The notes: a model not told the origin generated them from the sequence alone. Shown: positions 42,033 to 51,477, numbered from the stretch's first letter. The stretch: DNA of 64,000 bases from Buttiauxella sp035271705 (GCF_035271705.1 NZ_DATERI010000217.1:1-64000); one strand, 5' to 3'. Numbers and translations: made by a program.

Positions 42033-43748
42033 TTATAAATTCACGGGTGTTCCGTGCGCCGTTGGTTCTGACGTCGGCGTACGAAAAATCAACGTAATTA
42101 AAGTCCCACCCTGTGGAGGGCGGGAAATAGCCAGCTCGCCACCTAAACGGGCGGCACGCTCATGCATGATATTGAGTCCGTAATGCCCTTCGGGTTCCGT
42201 CAGGCTGGCAATCCCGCTGCCATCATCAAGAATACTCACATTATGAACCCCTGACAGGGACGTGCTACAGCTTACGGATATTTTATTGGCTTGCGCGTGC
42301 TTAATCGCATTTAACACACCTTCGCGAATAATCTGCAGTAAATGCACCTGCTGCGAGGCATCTAGCGCCTGAGTCGGAATCTGACAATCCAGTGTCAGAG
42401 TGGCCTCGCTCTGCTTACGCAACTGAGCGATCATTTCCTGTAATGCAGACGGTAAATCAGCCTGCTGGAGCGTGAGGCGGAAGGTCGCCAACAACTCACG
42501 CAATTGACGATAGGCGTCGTTCAGCGCTTGAGAAAAGTCATTAATAATGAGCTGGGCAGGCAGGTTCTCCGCCGGGACTGTACGTTTTAGTAAGGTGAGT
42601 TGGATGCGTAAATAGGAGAGCACTTGCGCCAGCGAATCATGTAACTCCCGGGCAATGGTCGCACGCTCTTCCATCAACAAAAGCTGCTGATAGTGTTTTT
42701 GCGCTTGATTGAAATACAACCCACGGCCCAGCATATTGGCCAGGCTTTGCATAAGCGGCAACGGCGGAACACCTTGTGGCGCTTGCCAACGAAGCAAACC
42801 CAACTCTTCATCTTCAAGCACAATCGGTAAGGTTTGCCACACCTGGTTATGCTGTTGAATACCTTCATGTATCTTCCAGTTTTCACTGGTTTTCATCTCA
42901 AGATAATTGACCGGTGTTTTCTGGCGAACTTGCTGCAATACGCGCTCGAAACAGTGTTGATCGATGGTGCTGACTGTCAGTGCTTGTGAGCAGGCGTACA
43001 ACACTTCTAGCGTGCGATTGGCCTCCTGCAAATCCAGGGTTTTTTCCTGCACGCTGTCTTCAAGTGAGCGATACAGCTTTTGCAACTCACCGGACATGCG
43101 GGTGAAGGTATGGGATAACAAACCTAGTTCGTTCGGCAATTGTGTATTCAACGGCGGGTGATCGAACTCGCGACGTTCAATCGCGCGACTTGCTTCCATC
43201 AACTTTTTGAGCGGAGCCACAACCTGATAGCGGAAGCGGCGTAGCGTGAAAAACACCAGCGTAAAAATAGCAATGAAACCAATCACCGAGGCCAAAACAA
43301 CCCGCATCATTTTGCGTTCGGCATAATGCTGAAGAGCAAGCACAAACAGGTCGATTTGCGCGACATAACTGGCAATGTTGGCCCGATACCATTGCAAATC
43401 ACCCAAGCGAATATGCGCTTCCATCTCGGCCCAGGCATTATTAATCGCCGTAAAACGAGTTCGTACTTCCACAGGCACCCAGAATTTCTCTATTTTAAGC
43501 AGAGCAGATGAGCGCAGCGACTGGTTATATTGCTCAAGATGTTTGTCGATCTGGGTGCGATCGCCCTGCAAATCATACCCCAGGCGATAGCTCTGCATCC
43601 GCAAAGAGCCTGCGACATTTACCGCTTCGGCATCACGTAAACTACTCGCAAGAGTGAGCATCGCAATGCCAGTGGAAAGCAGCGATAACAAGACGATATA
43701 AAAAAAGGCTCGGGCCAGGCTCGTGGAAACAGAGCGTTTTACCATCAC
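42033..43748 (-). CDS. narQ: NarQ nitrate/nitrite sensor kinase
   Basis: 571 residues (E. coli 566). Two transmembrane segments (about 12-36 and 148-168) flank a periplasmic four-helix sensor domain. It contains the nitrate-binding P-box AGSLRMQSYRLGYDL near residue 46. HAMP and signalling helices follow, then a cysteine-containing central module, the H-box RELHDSLAQVLSYLR (HisKA_3) and the HATPase with LDDGSGI and HYGLNIMHERAARLGG. Phosphorylates NarP, encoded 32 bp downstream. Divergent from aegA. Confidence 0.95.
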   Translation of the reverse strand: MMVKRSVSTSLARAFFYIVLLSLLSTGIAMLTLASSLRDAEAVNVAGSLRMQSYRLGYDLQGDRTQIDKHLEQYNQSLRSSALLKIEKFWVPVEVRTRFTAINNAWAEMEAHIRLGDLQWYRANIASYVAQIDLFVLALQHYAERKMMRVVLASVIGFIAIFTLVFFTLRRFRYQVVAPLKKLMEASRAIERREFDHPPLNTQLPNELGLLSHTFTRMSGELQKLYRSLEDSVQEKTLDLQEANRTLEVLYACSQALTVSTIDQHCFERVLQQVRQKTPVNYLEMKTSENWKIHEGIQQHNQVWQTLPIVLEDEELGLLRWQAPQGVPPLPLMQSLANMLGRGLYFNQAQKHYQQLLLMEERATIARELHDSLAQVLSYLRIQLTLLKRTVPAENLPAQLIINDFSQALNDAYRQLRELLATFRLTLQQADLPSALQEMIAQLRKQSEATLTLDCQIPTQALDASQQVHLLQIIREGVLNAIKHAQANKISVSCSTSLSGVHNVSILDDGSGIASLTEPEGHYGLNIMHERAARLGGELAISRPPQGGTLITLIFRTPTSEPTAHGTPVNL

Positions 43749-44035
43749 TGCATATTTACTCGTCGAAGAATAGAAAGCGAAACGTATCAGAAACTGGCGG
43801 CGTCACAAATCCTGGTTGTTTGTATTTCGGCATATCTTCCAAAATAAAGGTTAGGAATTAACTCGGTTACATCACAAGCATAACTGTTGCATAACAAAAC
43901 GGGGGAAACGATGTTTCATTAACCCCTAAAGGAAATTGATCCGCACCAGGTTATGAGCAGATTTCAGGACAAATTGGGCAAATGACCATTGCCAGTTTGT
44001 ACGTCGCCAGGTCATAACATCACCCCATAAAAAAT
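43749..44035. promoter_or_regulatory. narQ/aegA divergent region with NarP-like heptamers
   Basis: The gap has no gene. Around 43921-43935 the sequence ACCCCTAAAGGAAAT resembles a 7-2-7 NarL/NarP site (TACYYMT-N2-AKRRGTA) and is followed by TTGATC, half of an FNR motif. AegA is known as an anaerobically expressed, nitrate-influenced gene in E. coli, which fits. Prediction only. Confidence 0.35.
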
Positions 44036-44122
44036 ATACGCGTCATCCTTCAAGCCGCAAGGGTGTTGGCTGCACTCACCGGGATAAGCTCCCTGGCCGC
44101 CTACCTGCGACTTGAATGCTAA
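44036..44122. repeat. MITE-like repeat, copy 7 (shortened), in the aegA leader
   Basis: CGTCATCCTTCAAGCCGCAA ... CCTACCTGCGACTTGAATGC with a short centre (TGCACTCACCGGGATAAGCT). It ends 43 bases before the aegA start codon. Confidence 0.8.
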
Positions 44123-44165
44123 CGAGTAATCGCCTTCTGTTCTTGATAACAGGCAAGGGGTAGTG

Positions 44166-46163
44166 ATGAATCGTTTTGTTCTTGCCAATGCACAACTTTG
44201 TATCGGATGTCATGCCTGTGAAGTTGCCTGTGTGATGTCCCACAATGATGAAAAACATGTTCTGACCCGCGAGCAATTCCAGCCACGGATTGCGGTGATT
44301 AAGCACGAGGGGCGACGTAACGCCGTCACTTGTCGGCATTGTGAGGACGCCCCATGCGCCAGCAGTTGCCCAAATGAAGCTATTTCACGTGTCAAAGACA
44401 GTGTCCAGGTCAACCAGCAGAAATGTATTGGTTGTAAATCCTGTGTCGTGGCTTGCCCGTTTGGCGCCATGCAGGTCATTACCATTCCGCTAAATGATGG
44501 GCGCTCGGTTAAGGCCAACGCCCATAAATGTGATTTATGTCTGCACCGCGAAAATGGCCCGGCGTGTGTGGAAAATTGCCCCAGCAAAGCGCTGAAATTG
44601 ATAAGCAGTGAGACACTAGCCACGCTTGCGAAAGCCCGACGCTTACGCTCAGCGACGCAGGAATCTCAGCCGTGGCACAGCACAGCGCAGCAAAGGGTGC
44701 AACAACCGTCAGTGGGTTGCGAATTAACCAAAGTAAACAAAATGTGTGCCACACCTGCGCGGCAAGAACCGGACAAAATTGACCTGGATTTGCGTAAAAC
44801 TGGCTTCGACGAAATCTATCGTACTTTTGATAAAACCCAGGCGGAAAGCCAGGCTGACCGCTGTCTTAAATGCGGCGAACACAGTATTTGTGAATGGACT
44901 TGTCCACTGCACAACCATATTCCGCAATGGATTGAACTGGTCAAAGAAGGACGCATTCTGGAGGCCGTAGAGTTATCACATCAGACCAACTGTTTGCCAG
45001 AAGTGACTGGGCGCGTCTGCCCACAAGAAAGTTTATGTGAAAGTGCCTGCACACTGAAAGACGAATACGGGGCTGTCACCATCGGGAATATCGAACGTTA
45101 TATTTCCGACAACGCTTTTGCCAGCGGTTGGACGCCTGATCTCTCTTATGTCAAACCGACAAATCGCCGTGTCGCCGTGATTGGTGCTGGGCCTGCCGGG
45201 CTTGCCTGTGCGGATATTCTGGCGCGTAACGGGGTCCAGGCCACGGTGTTTGATCGTCATCCTGAAATTGGTGGGCTACTGACGTTTGGTATTCCGGCGT
45301 TCAAATTGGATAAATCGTTACTCAGCCGTCGTCGTGAAATTTTCAGCGCGATGGGTATCGAATTTAAACTCAACACAGAAATTGGCCGCGATATCTCCCT
45401 GCAACAGGTTCTGGCGGAGTTTGATGCGGTATTTGTCGGCGTGGGTACATACCGCTCAATGAAAGCGGGGCTGCCGAACGAAGACGCCCCAGGGGTTTAC
45501 GACGCGCTGCCGTTCCTGATTGCCAACACCAAACAGGTGATGGGGCTGCCTGAATTACCTGAAGAGCCGTATATCAATATGGCGGGTAAGCGGGTGGTTG
45601 TCCTCGGTGGTGGCGATACCGCAATGGATTGTGTGCGCACCTCATTACGTCATGGGGCCCAGCAGGTGACTTGTGCTTATCGTCGTGATGAAGCCAACAT
45701 GCCAGGTTCCAAAAAAGAGGTCAAAAATGCCAGGGAAGAAGGGGCATCGTTCGAGTTCAACGTGCAGCCGCTGAACATTGAGCTGGATGAGCGTGGCCAA
45801 GTGATGGGGATCCAAATGCTGCGTACGCAAATGGGTGAGCCCGACGAGAAAGGCCGCCGTCGCCCGAAACCGATTGAAGGCTCCGAATTTGTGATGCCAG
45901 CCGATGCGGTCATTATGGCGTTTGGCTTCAATCCACATGGCATGCCGTGGCTGGAAGAACATAGCGTGAAACTCGATAGCTGGGGGCGCATCATCGCCAG
46001 CGTCGAAGATAAATTGCGCTATCAGACCAGCAACCCGAAAATTTTCGCTGGTGGTGATGCGGTGCGTGGCGCAGACCTGGTGGTGACCGCGATGGCGGAA
46101 GGTCGCCACGCTGCAGCGGGGATTATGGAATATCTGCAAGTTCCCCCTCAGCGGCTTAATTAA
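44166..46163 (+). CDS. aegA: AegA, ferredoxin-like/GltD-type oxidoreductase
   Basis: 665 residues from the ATG at 44166, which has AAGGGG six bases upstream; an adjacent GTG is too close. The N-terminal 150 residues carry four cysteine clusters (CIGCHACEVAC, CRHCEDAPCASSC, CIGCKSCVVACPFG, CDLC) for 4Fe-4S centres. They are followed by a glutamate-synthase small-subunit-like part (CLKCGEHSICEWTCPLHN) with FAD (VAVIGAGPAGLACADIL) and NADPH (VVVLGGGDTAMDCVRTS) folds. Anaerobically expressed in E. coli and linked to formate-dependent urate degradation. Divergent from narQ. Confidence 0.94.
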   Translation: MNRFVLANAQLCIGCHACEVACVMSHNDEKHVLTREQFQPRIAVIKHEGRRNAVTCRHCEDAPCASSCPNEAISRVKDSVQVNQQKCIGCKSCVVACPFGAMQVITIPLNDGRSVKANAHKCDLCLHRENGPACVENCPSKALKLISSETLATLAKARRLRSATQESQPWHSTAQQRVQQPSVGCELTKVNKMCATPARQEPDKIDLDLRKTGFDEIYRTFDKTQAESQADRCLKCGEHSICEWTCPLHNHIPQWIELVKEGRILEAVELSHQTNCLPEVTGRVCPQESLCESACTLKDEYGAVTIGNIERYISDNAFASGWTPDLSYVKPTNRRVAVIGAGPAGLACADILARNGVQATVFDRHPEIGGLLTFGIPAFKLDKSLLSRRREIFSAMGIEFKLNTEIGRDISLQQVLAEFDAVFVGVGTYRSMKAGLPNEDAPGVYDALPFLIANTKQVMGLPELPEEPYINMAGKRVVVLGGGDTAMDCVRTSLRHGAQQVTCAYRRDEANMPGSKKEVKNAREEGASFEFNVQPLNIELDERGQVMGIQMLRTQMGEPDEKGRRRPKPIEGSEFVMPADAVIMAFGFNPHGMPWLEEHSVKLDSWGRIIASVEDKLRYQTSNPKIFAGGDAVRGADLVVTAMAEGRHAAAGIMEYLQVPPQRLN

Positions 46164-46170
46164 TGGCTGA

Positions 46171-46210
46171 ACTCATCCCGGCTTCGCGTCGGGATGAGTG
46201 TTTGTTTTTC
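46171..46210 (+). terminator. intrinsic terminator after aegA
   Basis: Stem CTCATCCCG / CGGGATGAG closed by a small GC-rich loop (GCTTCGCGT), followed by TGTTTGTTTTT. Separates aegA from the nap promoter. Confidence 0.85.
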
Positions 46211-46225
46211 AAACCGAATTCCTTT

Positions 46226-46290
46226 TTGATCCCATCCCTGCATTTACCCCTAAAGGGTGATGCCGCTACTCCCCCTTTGTCACATAACGT
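46226..46290 (+). promoter_or_regulatory. nap promoter: FNR half-site, NarP 7-2-7 site, -10
   Basis: TACCCCT-AA-AGGGTGA (46245-46260) is a near-consensus NarP 7-2-7 site centred at 46252.5. Exactly 20 bp upstream of its centre is an FNR-like site starting TTGAT (46226-46239, right half degraded). A -10 candidate CATAAC (46283-46288) would put the start near 46296, so the sites fall at about -44 and -64. These are the positions I recall for the E. coli napF promoter. Confidence 0.65.
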
Positions 46291-46392
46291 AGCACTTAAT
46301 AAAAACCTGTAGAAAACTACGGAAATAACACAGATGTGTTTGCCAGTTTCAGCATGCCTTGAGCTGGCATTTGTGATGCAAGGATGTGCTTT

Positions 46393-46884
46393 ATGGCTAA
46401 TTTTTCCCGTCGTGGATTATTAACTGGCAGTTTTGGACGCTCCAGTTCTGCTTTCCGCCCACCCTGGAGCGGAGACGAAAATCATTTTCTTGTGGATTGC
46501 ACGCGCTGCGATGCTTGCCTGTCTGCTTGTGAAACCCATATTTTAAAACGCGGTCAGGGGGGCTACCCTGAAGTTAATTTTACCCAAGGTGAATGCACCT
46601 TTTGCTACGCTTGCGCGCAAGCTTGCCCCGAAAAAATCTTTCTTAATCGCGAGGTTTCCCCCTGGGAACATACCTTATCGATTGGCGATAACTGCCTGGC
46701 CAAAAACAGCATCGAATGCCGCAGTTGCCAGGATAACTGCGAAACTCAGGCCATTGCCTTTCGCCCCTCTCTACAGGGCATCGCCCAACCTCTACTCAAC
46801 CATGCCGATTGCAGCGCTTGCGGCGCATGTATCGCCGGTTGCCCGGTTTCAGCCATCACGATGAGACACGCAAATGCAAACTGA
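46393..46884 (+). CDS. napF: NapF, cytoplasmic Fe-S protein of periplasmic nitrate reductase
   Basis: 163 residues from the ATG at 46393 (AAGGA 8 bases upstream). Four 4Fe-4S motifs: CTRCDACLSACE, CTFCYACAQACPE, CRSCQDNCE and CSACGACIAGCPV. NapF acts in the cytoplasm, probably in Fe-S loading or maturation of NapA. First gene of the napFDABC operon; overlaps napD by 11 bases. Confidence 0.93.
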   Translation: MANFSRRGLLTGSFGRSSSAFRPPWSGDENHFLVDCTRCDACLSACETHILKRGQGGYPEVNFTQGECTFCYACAQACPEKIFLNREVSPWEHTLSIGDNCLAKNSIECRSCQDNCETQAIAFRPSLQGIAQPLLNHADCSACGACIAGCPVSAITMRHANAN

Positions 46885-47137
46885 CTGGCACGTCTGCGGC
46901 CTGGTGGTTCAGGCACATCCACACAATGTTGTCGCGGTCAGTCACGCATTGAGCGAGCTGCCGGGTAGCGAAGTTGCGTTAACCGACGGCAGTCAGGGCA
47001 AATTGGTGGTGGTAATGGAAGCTGCGCGCAGCGATGAGCTACTGAATCAAATTGAGTCAGCACGCAATATTGCGGGTGTGTTGGCGGTGTCGCTGGTTTA
47101 TCACCAGCAGGATGAGCAAGGTGAGGAAACACCATGA
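46874..47137 (+). CDS. napD: NapD, NapA signal-peptide chaperone
   Basis: 87 residues, equal to E. coli. Small ferredoxin-fold chaperone that binds the twin-arginine signal of NapA until the molybdenum cofactor is in place: WHVCGLVVQAHPHNV at the start and KLVVVMEAARS in the middle. Overlaps napF upstream and napA downstream by 4 bases. Confidence 0.94.
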   Translation: MQTDWHVCGLVVQAHPHNVVAVSHALSELPGSEVALTDGSQGKLVVVMEAARSDELLNQIESARNIAGVLAVSLVYHQQDEQGEETP

Positions 47138-49620
47138 AACTCAGTCGTCGTAGCTTTATGAAAGCGAACGCTATTGCAGCTGCGGCGGCCGCCGCGGGTC
47201 TTAGCGTACCCAGCGTTGCCCGTGCCGTTGTGGGTAAACAAGATGCCATCAAATGGGATAAAGCGCCGTGCCGTTTTTGTGGCACCGGTTGTGGTGTATT
47301 AGTCGGCACGCAAGATGGACGCGTGGTGGCAAGCCAGGGCGATCCGGATGCACCTGTGAACCGTGGCCTGAACTGCATCAAAGGCTACTTCCTGCCAAAA
47401 ATTATGTACGGAAAAGACCGACTTACCCAGCCGTTGCTGCGCATGAAAGACGGCCAGTTCGATAAAGAAGGCGAGTTCACACCCATAAGCTGGGAGCAGG
47501 CCTTTGACATCATGGAACAAAAATTTAAAACCAGCCTGAAGGAAAAAGGGCCGGAAGCCGTCGGGATGTTTGGTTCCGGCCAGTGGACGGTTTGGGAAGG
47601 TTACGCCGCGTCTAAATTATTCAAAGCCGGTTTCCGTTCTAACAACCTTGATCCGAACGCGCGCCATTGCATGGCTTCTGCGGTGGTGGGTTTCATGCGT
47701 ACCTTCGGCATGGACGAACCGATGGGCTGCTATGACGACATCGAGCAGGCCGACGCATTCGTACTGTGGGGCTCGAACATGGCTGAGATGCACCCGGTTT
47801 TATGGTCGCGCATCACCAGCCGTCGTCTGTCGAATGAGCAGGTTAACGTCGCGGTGCTTTCGACTTTCGAGCACCGTAGTTTTGAACTGGCCGATAACGG
47901 CATGGTGTTTACCCCGCAAAGTGACCTGGCAATTCTTAACTACATCGCTAATTACATCATCCAGAACAATGCCGTCAACGAATCGTTCTTTAAGCAGCAT
48001 GTGAATCTGCGTAAAGGGGTTACGGATATCGGTTACGGCTTGCGTCCTACGCATCCGCTGGAAAAAGCGGCCAAAAACCCAGGTTCTGATGCCTCTGAGC
48101 CAATGAGTTTTGAGGATTACAAAGCGTTTGTTGCTGAGTACACACTGGAAAAAACCGCGCAAATGAGCGGTGTACCAACAGACCAACTCGAAGCGCTCGC
48201 ACAGTTGTATGCCGACCCGAACAAGAAAGTCATTTCTTACTGGACGATGGGTTTCAACCAACACTCGCGCGGCGTCTGGGCTAACAACCTGGTTTACAAC
48301 ATCCACTTGTTGACCGGTAAAATCTCCCAGCCTGGCTGCGGCCCGTTCTCTTTAACCGGCCAGCCTTCGGCTTGTGGTACCGCGCGTGAAGTCGGCACCT
48401 TCTCCCATCGCCTGCCAGCCGACATGGTGGTGACTAACGAGAAGCACCGCCAAATCGCGGAAAACATGTGGCAGCTTCCGGCGGGCACGATTCCAGCAAA
48501 AGTAGGCTTACATGCCGTGGCACAAGACCGCGCGCTGAAAGATGGCAAGCTCAACGTTTACTGGGTGATGTGTAACAACAACATGCAAGCCGGGCCGAAT
48601 ATTACCGAAGAACGTATGCCGGGCTGGCGCGACCCGCGTAACTTTGTGATTGTTTCCGATCCTTACCCAACGATCAGCGCGTTGAGCGCCGATCTTATCT
48701 TACCTACCGCGATGTGGGTGGAAAAAGAGGGGGCTTATGGCAACGCCGAACGCCGTACCCAGTTCTGGCGCCAGCAGGTTAAAGCACCGGGCGAGGCAAA
48801 ATCGGATCTCTGGCAGCTGGTCAACTTTGCCAAACGTTTCAAAGTGGAAGAAGTGTGGCCTGCCGAACTCGTGGATCAGAAACCGGAATATCGGGGCAAA
48901 ACGCTGTTCGACGTGCTGTTTGCCAATTCTAACGTCAGCAAATTCCCGCTCACTGAACTGGCGCAAGACCAGCTCAATGACGAATCTCACGAGTTGGGTT
49001 TCTATCTGCAAAAAGGGCTGTTCGAAGAGTACGCCGCTTTCGGGCGGGGACACGGGCACGATCTCGCACCATTCGATGATTACCACAAAGCACGCGGTTT
49101 ACGCTGGCCCGTCGTTAACGGCAAAGAAACGCTCTGGCGTTACAGCGAAGGCCACGACCCGTATGTGAAAGCGGGCGAAGGCTTCAAGTTCTACGGCAAA
49201 CCAGACGGCAAGGCGGTGATTTTCGCGTTGCCATTTGAGCCCGCAGCAGAGTCGCCAGATAAAGAATATGACCTGTGGTTATCCACCGGACGTGTGCTGG
49301 AGCATTGGCATACCGGCAGCATGACGCGTCGTGTACCTGAACTTCATCGTGCCTTCCCAGAAGCGGTTTTGTTTATTCATCCGCTCGATGCGAAAGCGCG
49401 TGATTTGCGCCGTGGAGACAAAGTCAAAGTGGTTTCACGCCGTGGTGAAGTGATTTCGATTGTGGAAACACGTGGCCGTAACCGTCCCCCACAAGGGTTG
49501 GTGTACCTGCCATTCTTCGACGCTGCTCAACTGGTGAATAACCTGACGCTGGATGCGACTGATCCGCTTTCGAAAGAGACGGATTATAAGAAATGCGCCG
49601 TCAAACTGGCGAAGGTGTAA
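47134..49620 (+). CDS. napA: NapA, periplasmic nitrate reductase catalytic subunit
   Basis: 828 residues, equal to E. coli. Twin-arginine signal KLSRRSFMKA with cleavage after VARA (about residue 31) is followed by the 4Fe-4S motif CRFCGTGCGV ... LNCIKGYF, and the cysteine in NARHCMASAVVGF that coordinates the molybdenum bis-MGD cofactor. Reduces nitrate to nitrite in the periplasm at low nitrate. Followed directly by napB; the napG and napH genes that sit here in E. coli are missing. Confidence 0.96.
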   Translation: MKLSRRSFMKANAIAAAAAAAGLSVPSVARAVVGKQDAIKWDKAPCRFCGTGCGVLVGTQDGRVVASQGDPDAPVNRGLNCIKGYFLPKIMYGKDRLTQPLLRMKDGQFDKEGEFTPISWEQAFDIMEQKFKTSLKEKGPEAVGMFGSGQWTVWEGYAASKLFKAGFRSNNLDPNARHCMASAVVGFMRTFGMDEPMGCYDDIEQADAFVLWGSNMAEMHPVLWSRITSRRLSNEQVNVAVLSTFEHRSFELADNGMVFTPQSDLAILNYIANYIIQNNAVNESFFKQHVNLRKGVTDIGYGLRPTHPLEKAAKNPGSDASEPMSFEDYKAFVAEYTLEKTAQMSGVPTDQLEALAQLYADPNKKVISYWTMGFNQHSRGVWANNLVYNIHLLTGKISQPGCGPFSLTGQPSACGTAREVGTFSHRLPADMVVTNEKHRQIAENMWQLPAGTIPAKVGLHAVAQDRALKDGKLNVYWVMCNNNMQAGPNITEERMPGWRDPRNFVIVSDPYPTISALSADLILPTAMWVEKEGAYGNAERRTQFWRQQVKAPGEAKSDLWQLVNFAKRFKVEEVWPAELVDQKPEYRGKTLFDVLFANSNVSKFPLTELAQDQLNDESHELGFYLQKGLFEEYAAFGRGHGHDLAPFDDYHKARGLRWPVVNGKETLWRYSEGHDPYVKAGEGFKFYGKPDGKAVIFALPFEPAAESPDKEYDLWLSTGRVLEHWHTGSMTRRVPELHRAFPEAVLFIHPLDAKARDLRRGDKVKVVSRRGEVISIVETRGRNRPPQGLVYLPFFDAAQLVNNLTLDATDPLSKETDYKKCAVKLAKV

Positions 49621-49632
49621 GGGGATAACATC

Positions 49633-50082
49633 ATGAAAAAAACCATCCTGACCAAGACGTTTTTTCAATGGATTGCCGCGTTTACGCTGCTAGTGAGTGG
49701 CGCGTTGTGGGCAACAAGCGGGGCCGATTTGACGCCGTCTCCTGAAGTTTCAGGCACGGCAGAAGGCTCGGTGCGGATGCCAAAACAGCAGGAGCGTATG
49801 GCGCTGAATTATGTCAATCAGCCGCCACTTATCCCGCACAGTGTTGACGGCTACCAGGTGAGCAAAAATACCCATCGTTGTCTGCAATGCCACGGCGTTG
49901 AACATTACCGCACCACAGGCGCGCCGCGCGTCAGCCCGACGCACTTTATGGATAGCGATGGCAACGTGCTTTCGAACGTCGCGCCACGCCGCTATTTCTG
50001 CCTGCAATGTCATGTTCCTCAAACCGATGCGTCACCCATTGTCGGGAACACATTCACGCCGTCTAAAGGTTTTGGAAACTAG
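49633..50082 (+). CDS. napB: NapB, diheme cytochrome c subunit
   Basis: 149 residues, equal to E. coli. A Sec signal (MKKTILTKTFFQWIAAFTLLVSG) precedes two CXXCH heme sites (CLQCH in HRCLQCHGVEH and CLQCH in FCLQCHVPQ). NapB passes electrons to NapA in the periplasm. It follows napA by 12 bases. Confidence 0.95.
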   Translation: MKKTILTKTFFQWIAAFTLLVSGALWATSGADLTPSPEVSGTAEGSVRMPKQQERMALNYVNQPPLIPHSVDGYQVSKNTHRCLQCHGVEHYRTTGAPRVSPTHFMDSDGNVLSNVAPRRYFCLQCHVPQTDASPIVGNTFTPSKGFGN

Positions 50083-50090
50083 AGGCCATT

Positions 50091-50693
50091 ATGGATAAAT
50101 CAACCCGTAAACCTGGCATCATTCGGCGTATATGGCAGTGGTGGCGTCGCCCAAGTCGTCTGGCACTGGGCACGTTACTGCTGATTGGTTTCGCTGGTGG
50201 GATTATTTTCTGGGGTGGTTTTAACACCGGCATGGAGATGACCAACCGCGAAGAGTTCTGTATCGGTTGTCATGAAATGCGCGCCAACGTCTACGAGGAG
50301 TATATGCAGACCGTGCATTACAACAACCGTAGTGGCGTGCGTGCGACTTGCCCGGATTGCCATGTCCCCCATGAATGGGTACCGAAAATAGTACGTAAAA
50401 TTCAGGCCAGCAAAGAGTTGTATGCCAAGGCGTTTGGCTTAATCGACACACCACAAAAGTTTAATGACCATCGGCTTTCGATGGCACAAACCGAGTGGCG
50501 CAGGATGAAAGACAACAATTCGCAAGAGTGCCGCAACTGCCATAATTTTGATTATATGGATTTTACCGCCCAGAAAACCGTCGCGGCAAAAATGCATGAT
50601 AAAGCGGTCAAAGATGGGCAGACCTGTGTGGATTGCCACAAAGGGATTGCACATGAGTTGCCGGATATGAGCGAAGTCAAAAATGGCTATTAG
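50091..50693 (+). CDS. napC: NapC, tetraheme quinol dehydrogenase
   Basis: 200 residues, equal to E. coli. One N-terminal membrane anchor (LALGTLLLIGFAGGIIFWG) and four CXXCH heme sites: CIGCH, CPDCH, CRNCH and CVDCH. NapC oxidises menaquinol and feeds NapB. With NapGH absent it is the only visible electron entry to the reductase. Last gene of the operon; an MITE-like repeat begins 23 bases downstream. Confidence 0.95.
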   Translation: MDKSTRKPGIIRRIWQWWRRPSRLALGTLLLIGFAGGIIFWGGFNTGMEMTNREEFCIGCHEMRANVYEEYMQTVHYNNRSGVRATCPDCHVPHEWVPKIVRKIQASKELYAKAFGLIDTPQKFNDHRLSMAQTEWRRMKDNNSQECRNCHNFDYMDFTAQKTVAAKMHDKAVKDGQTCVDCHKGIAHELPDMSEVKNGY

Positions 50694-50716
50694 TTTTTCT
50701 ATTAATTAATTATTTT

Positions 50717-50836
50717 CCCCTAAATAATTCGAATTGCAGGAAGGCGGCCAGACGGCAAGTCCCCAGGAGCATAGTGAACTATGTGACTGGGGCGAGCAGT
50801 TGCAGCCAACGCATCTGCGGCTTGAAGTATGACGGA
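50717..50836. repeat. MITE-like repeat, copy 8
   Basis: Same interior variant as copy 1 (CCCCAGGAGCATAG / CTATGTGACTGGGG) with arms AATAATTCGAATTGCAGG and CTGCGGCTTGAAGTATGACG. Located between napC and nudK. Confidence 0.9.
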
Positions 50837-50901
50837 GAGCAAGACAAACGCTAAATCAAAGCTTATGATTATCGGCTCCCCTAACTCATTGTGGAGACGG
50901 T

Positions 50902-51477
50902 ATGTCAGTCAAAATCGAAGTCATCAAAGATAAAATTCTCTCAGAAAATTACTTCATCCTCCGTAATATCACCTACGATTTATACCGTAACGAAGCGGAA
51001 GTTATCCGTCACAAACGTGAAGTCTATGACCGGGGTAACGGTGCCACGATACTCCTGTATAACCGCGATAAAAAAACCGTGGTGCTGACGCGCCAGTTCC
51101 GTGTCGCAACGTGGGTCAATGGCAATGCCGATGGCATGTTAATTGAAGCCTGCGCGGGTCTGTTAGATGCTGACGAGCCGGAAACCTGTGCGCGTAAAGA
51201 AGCGATTGAGGAGACGGGTTACGAGGTGGGTGAAGTCGAAAAATTATTCGAGCTTTATATGTCACCGGGTGGTGTGACAGAACTCATTCATTTCTACTTT
51301 GCGCAATACAGCGACGCTCAACGCGAAAATGCGGGTGGTGGGATTGATGACGAAGATATTGATGTGCTCGAATTACCCTTCAAACGGGCGATGGAAATGG
51401 TCGAAAGTGGTGAAATTCGTGACGGAAAAACAGTCATTCTGCTTCAACAGCTGAAATTACGCGGAGTGATGGATTAA
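50902..51477 (+). CDS. nudK: NudK GDP-mannose pyrophosphatase
   Basis: 191 residues, equal to E. coli. Nudix hydrolase cleaving GDP-mannose to GMP and mannose 1-phosphate. The Nudix box is complete: GLLDADEPETCARKEAIEETGYEVG near residues 85-108, with the substrate-side FELYMSPGGVTELIHFY following. Its own transcript, flanked on both sides by MITE-like repeats. Confidence 0.94.
   Translation: MSVKIEVIKDKILSENYFILRNITYDLYRNEAEVIRHKREVYDRGNGATILLYNRDKKTVVLTRQFRVATWVNGNADGMLIEACAGLLDADEPETCARKEAIEETGYEVGEVEKLFELYMSPGGVTELIHFYFAQYSDAQRENAGGGIDDEDIDVLELPFKRAMEMVESGEIRDGKTVILLQQLKLRGVMD

Noticed and set aside
44163..44165. GTG start for AegA
   Set aside because: The adjacent ATG at 44166 is better spaced from the AAGGGG ribosome site.
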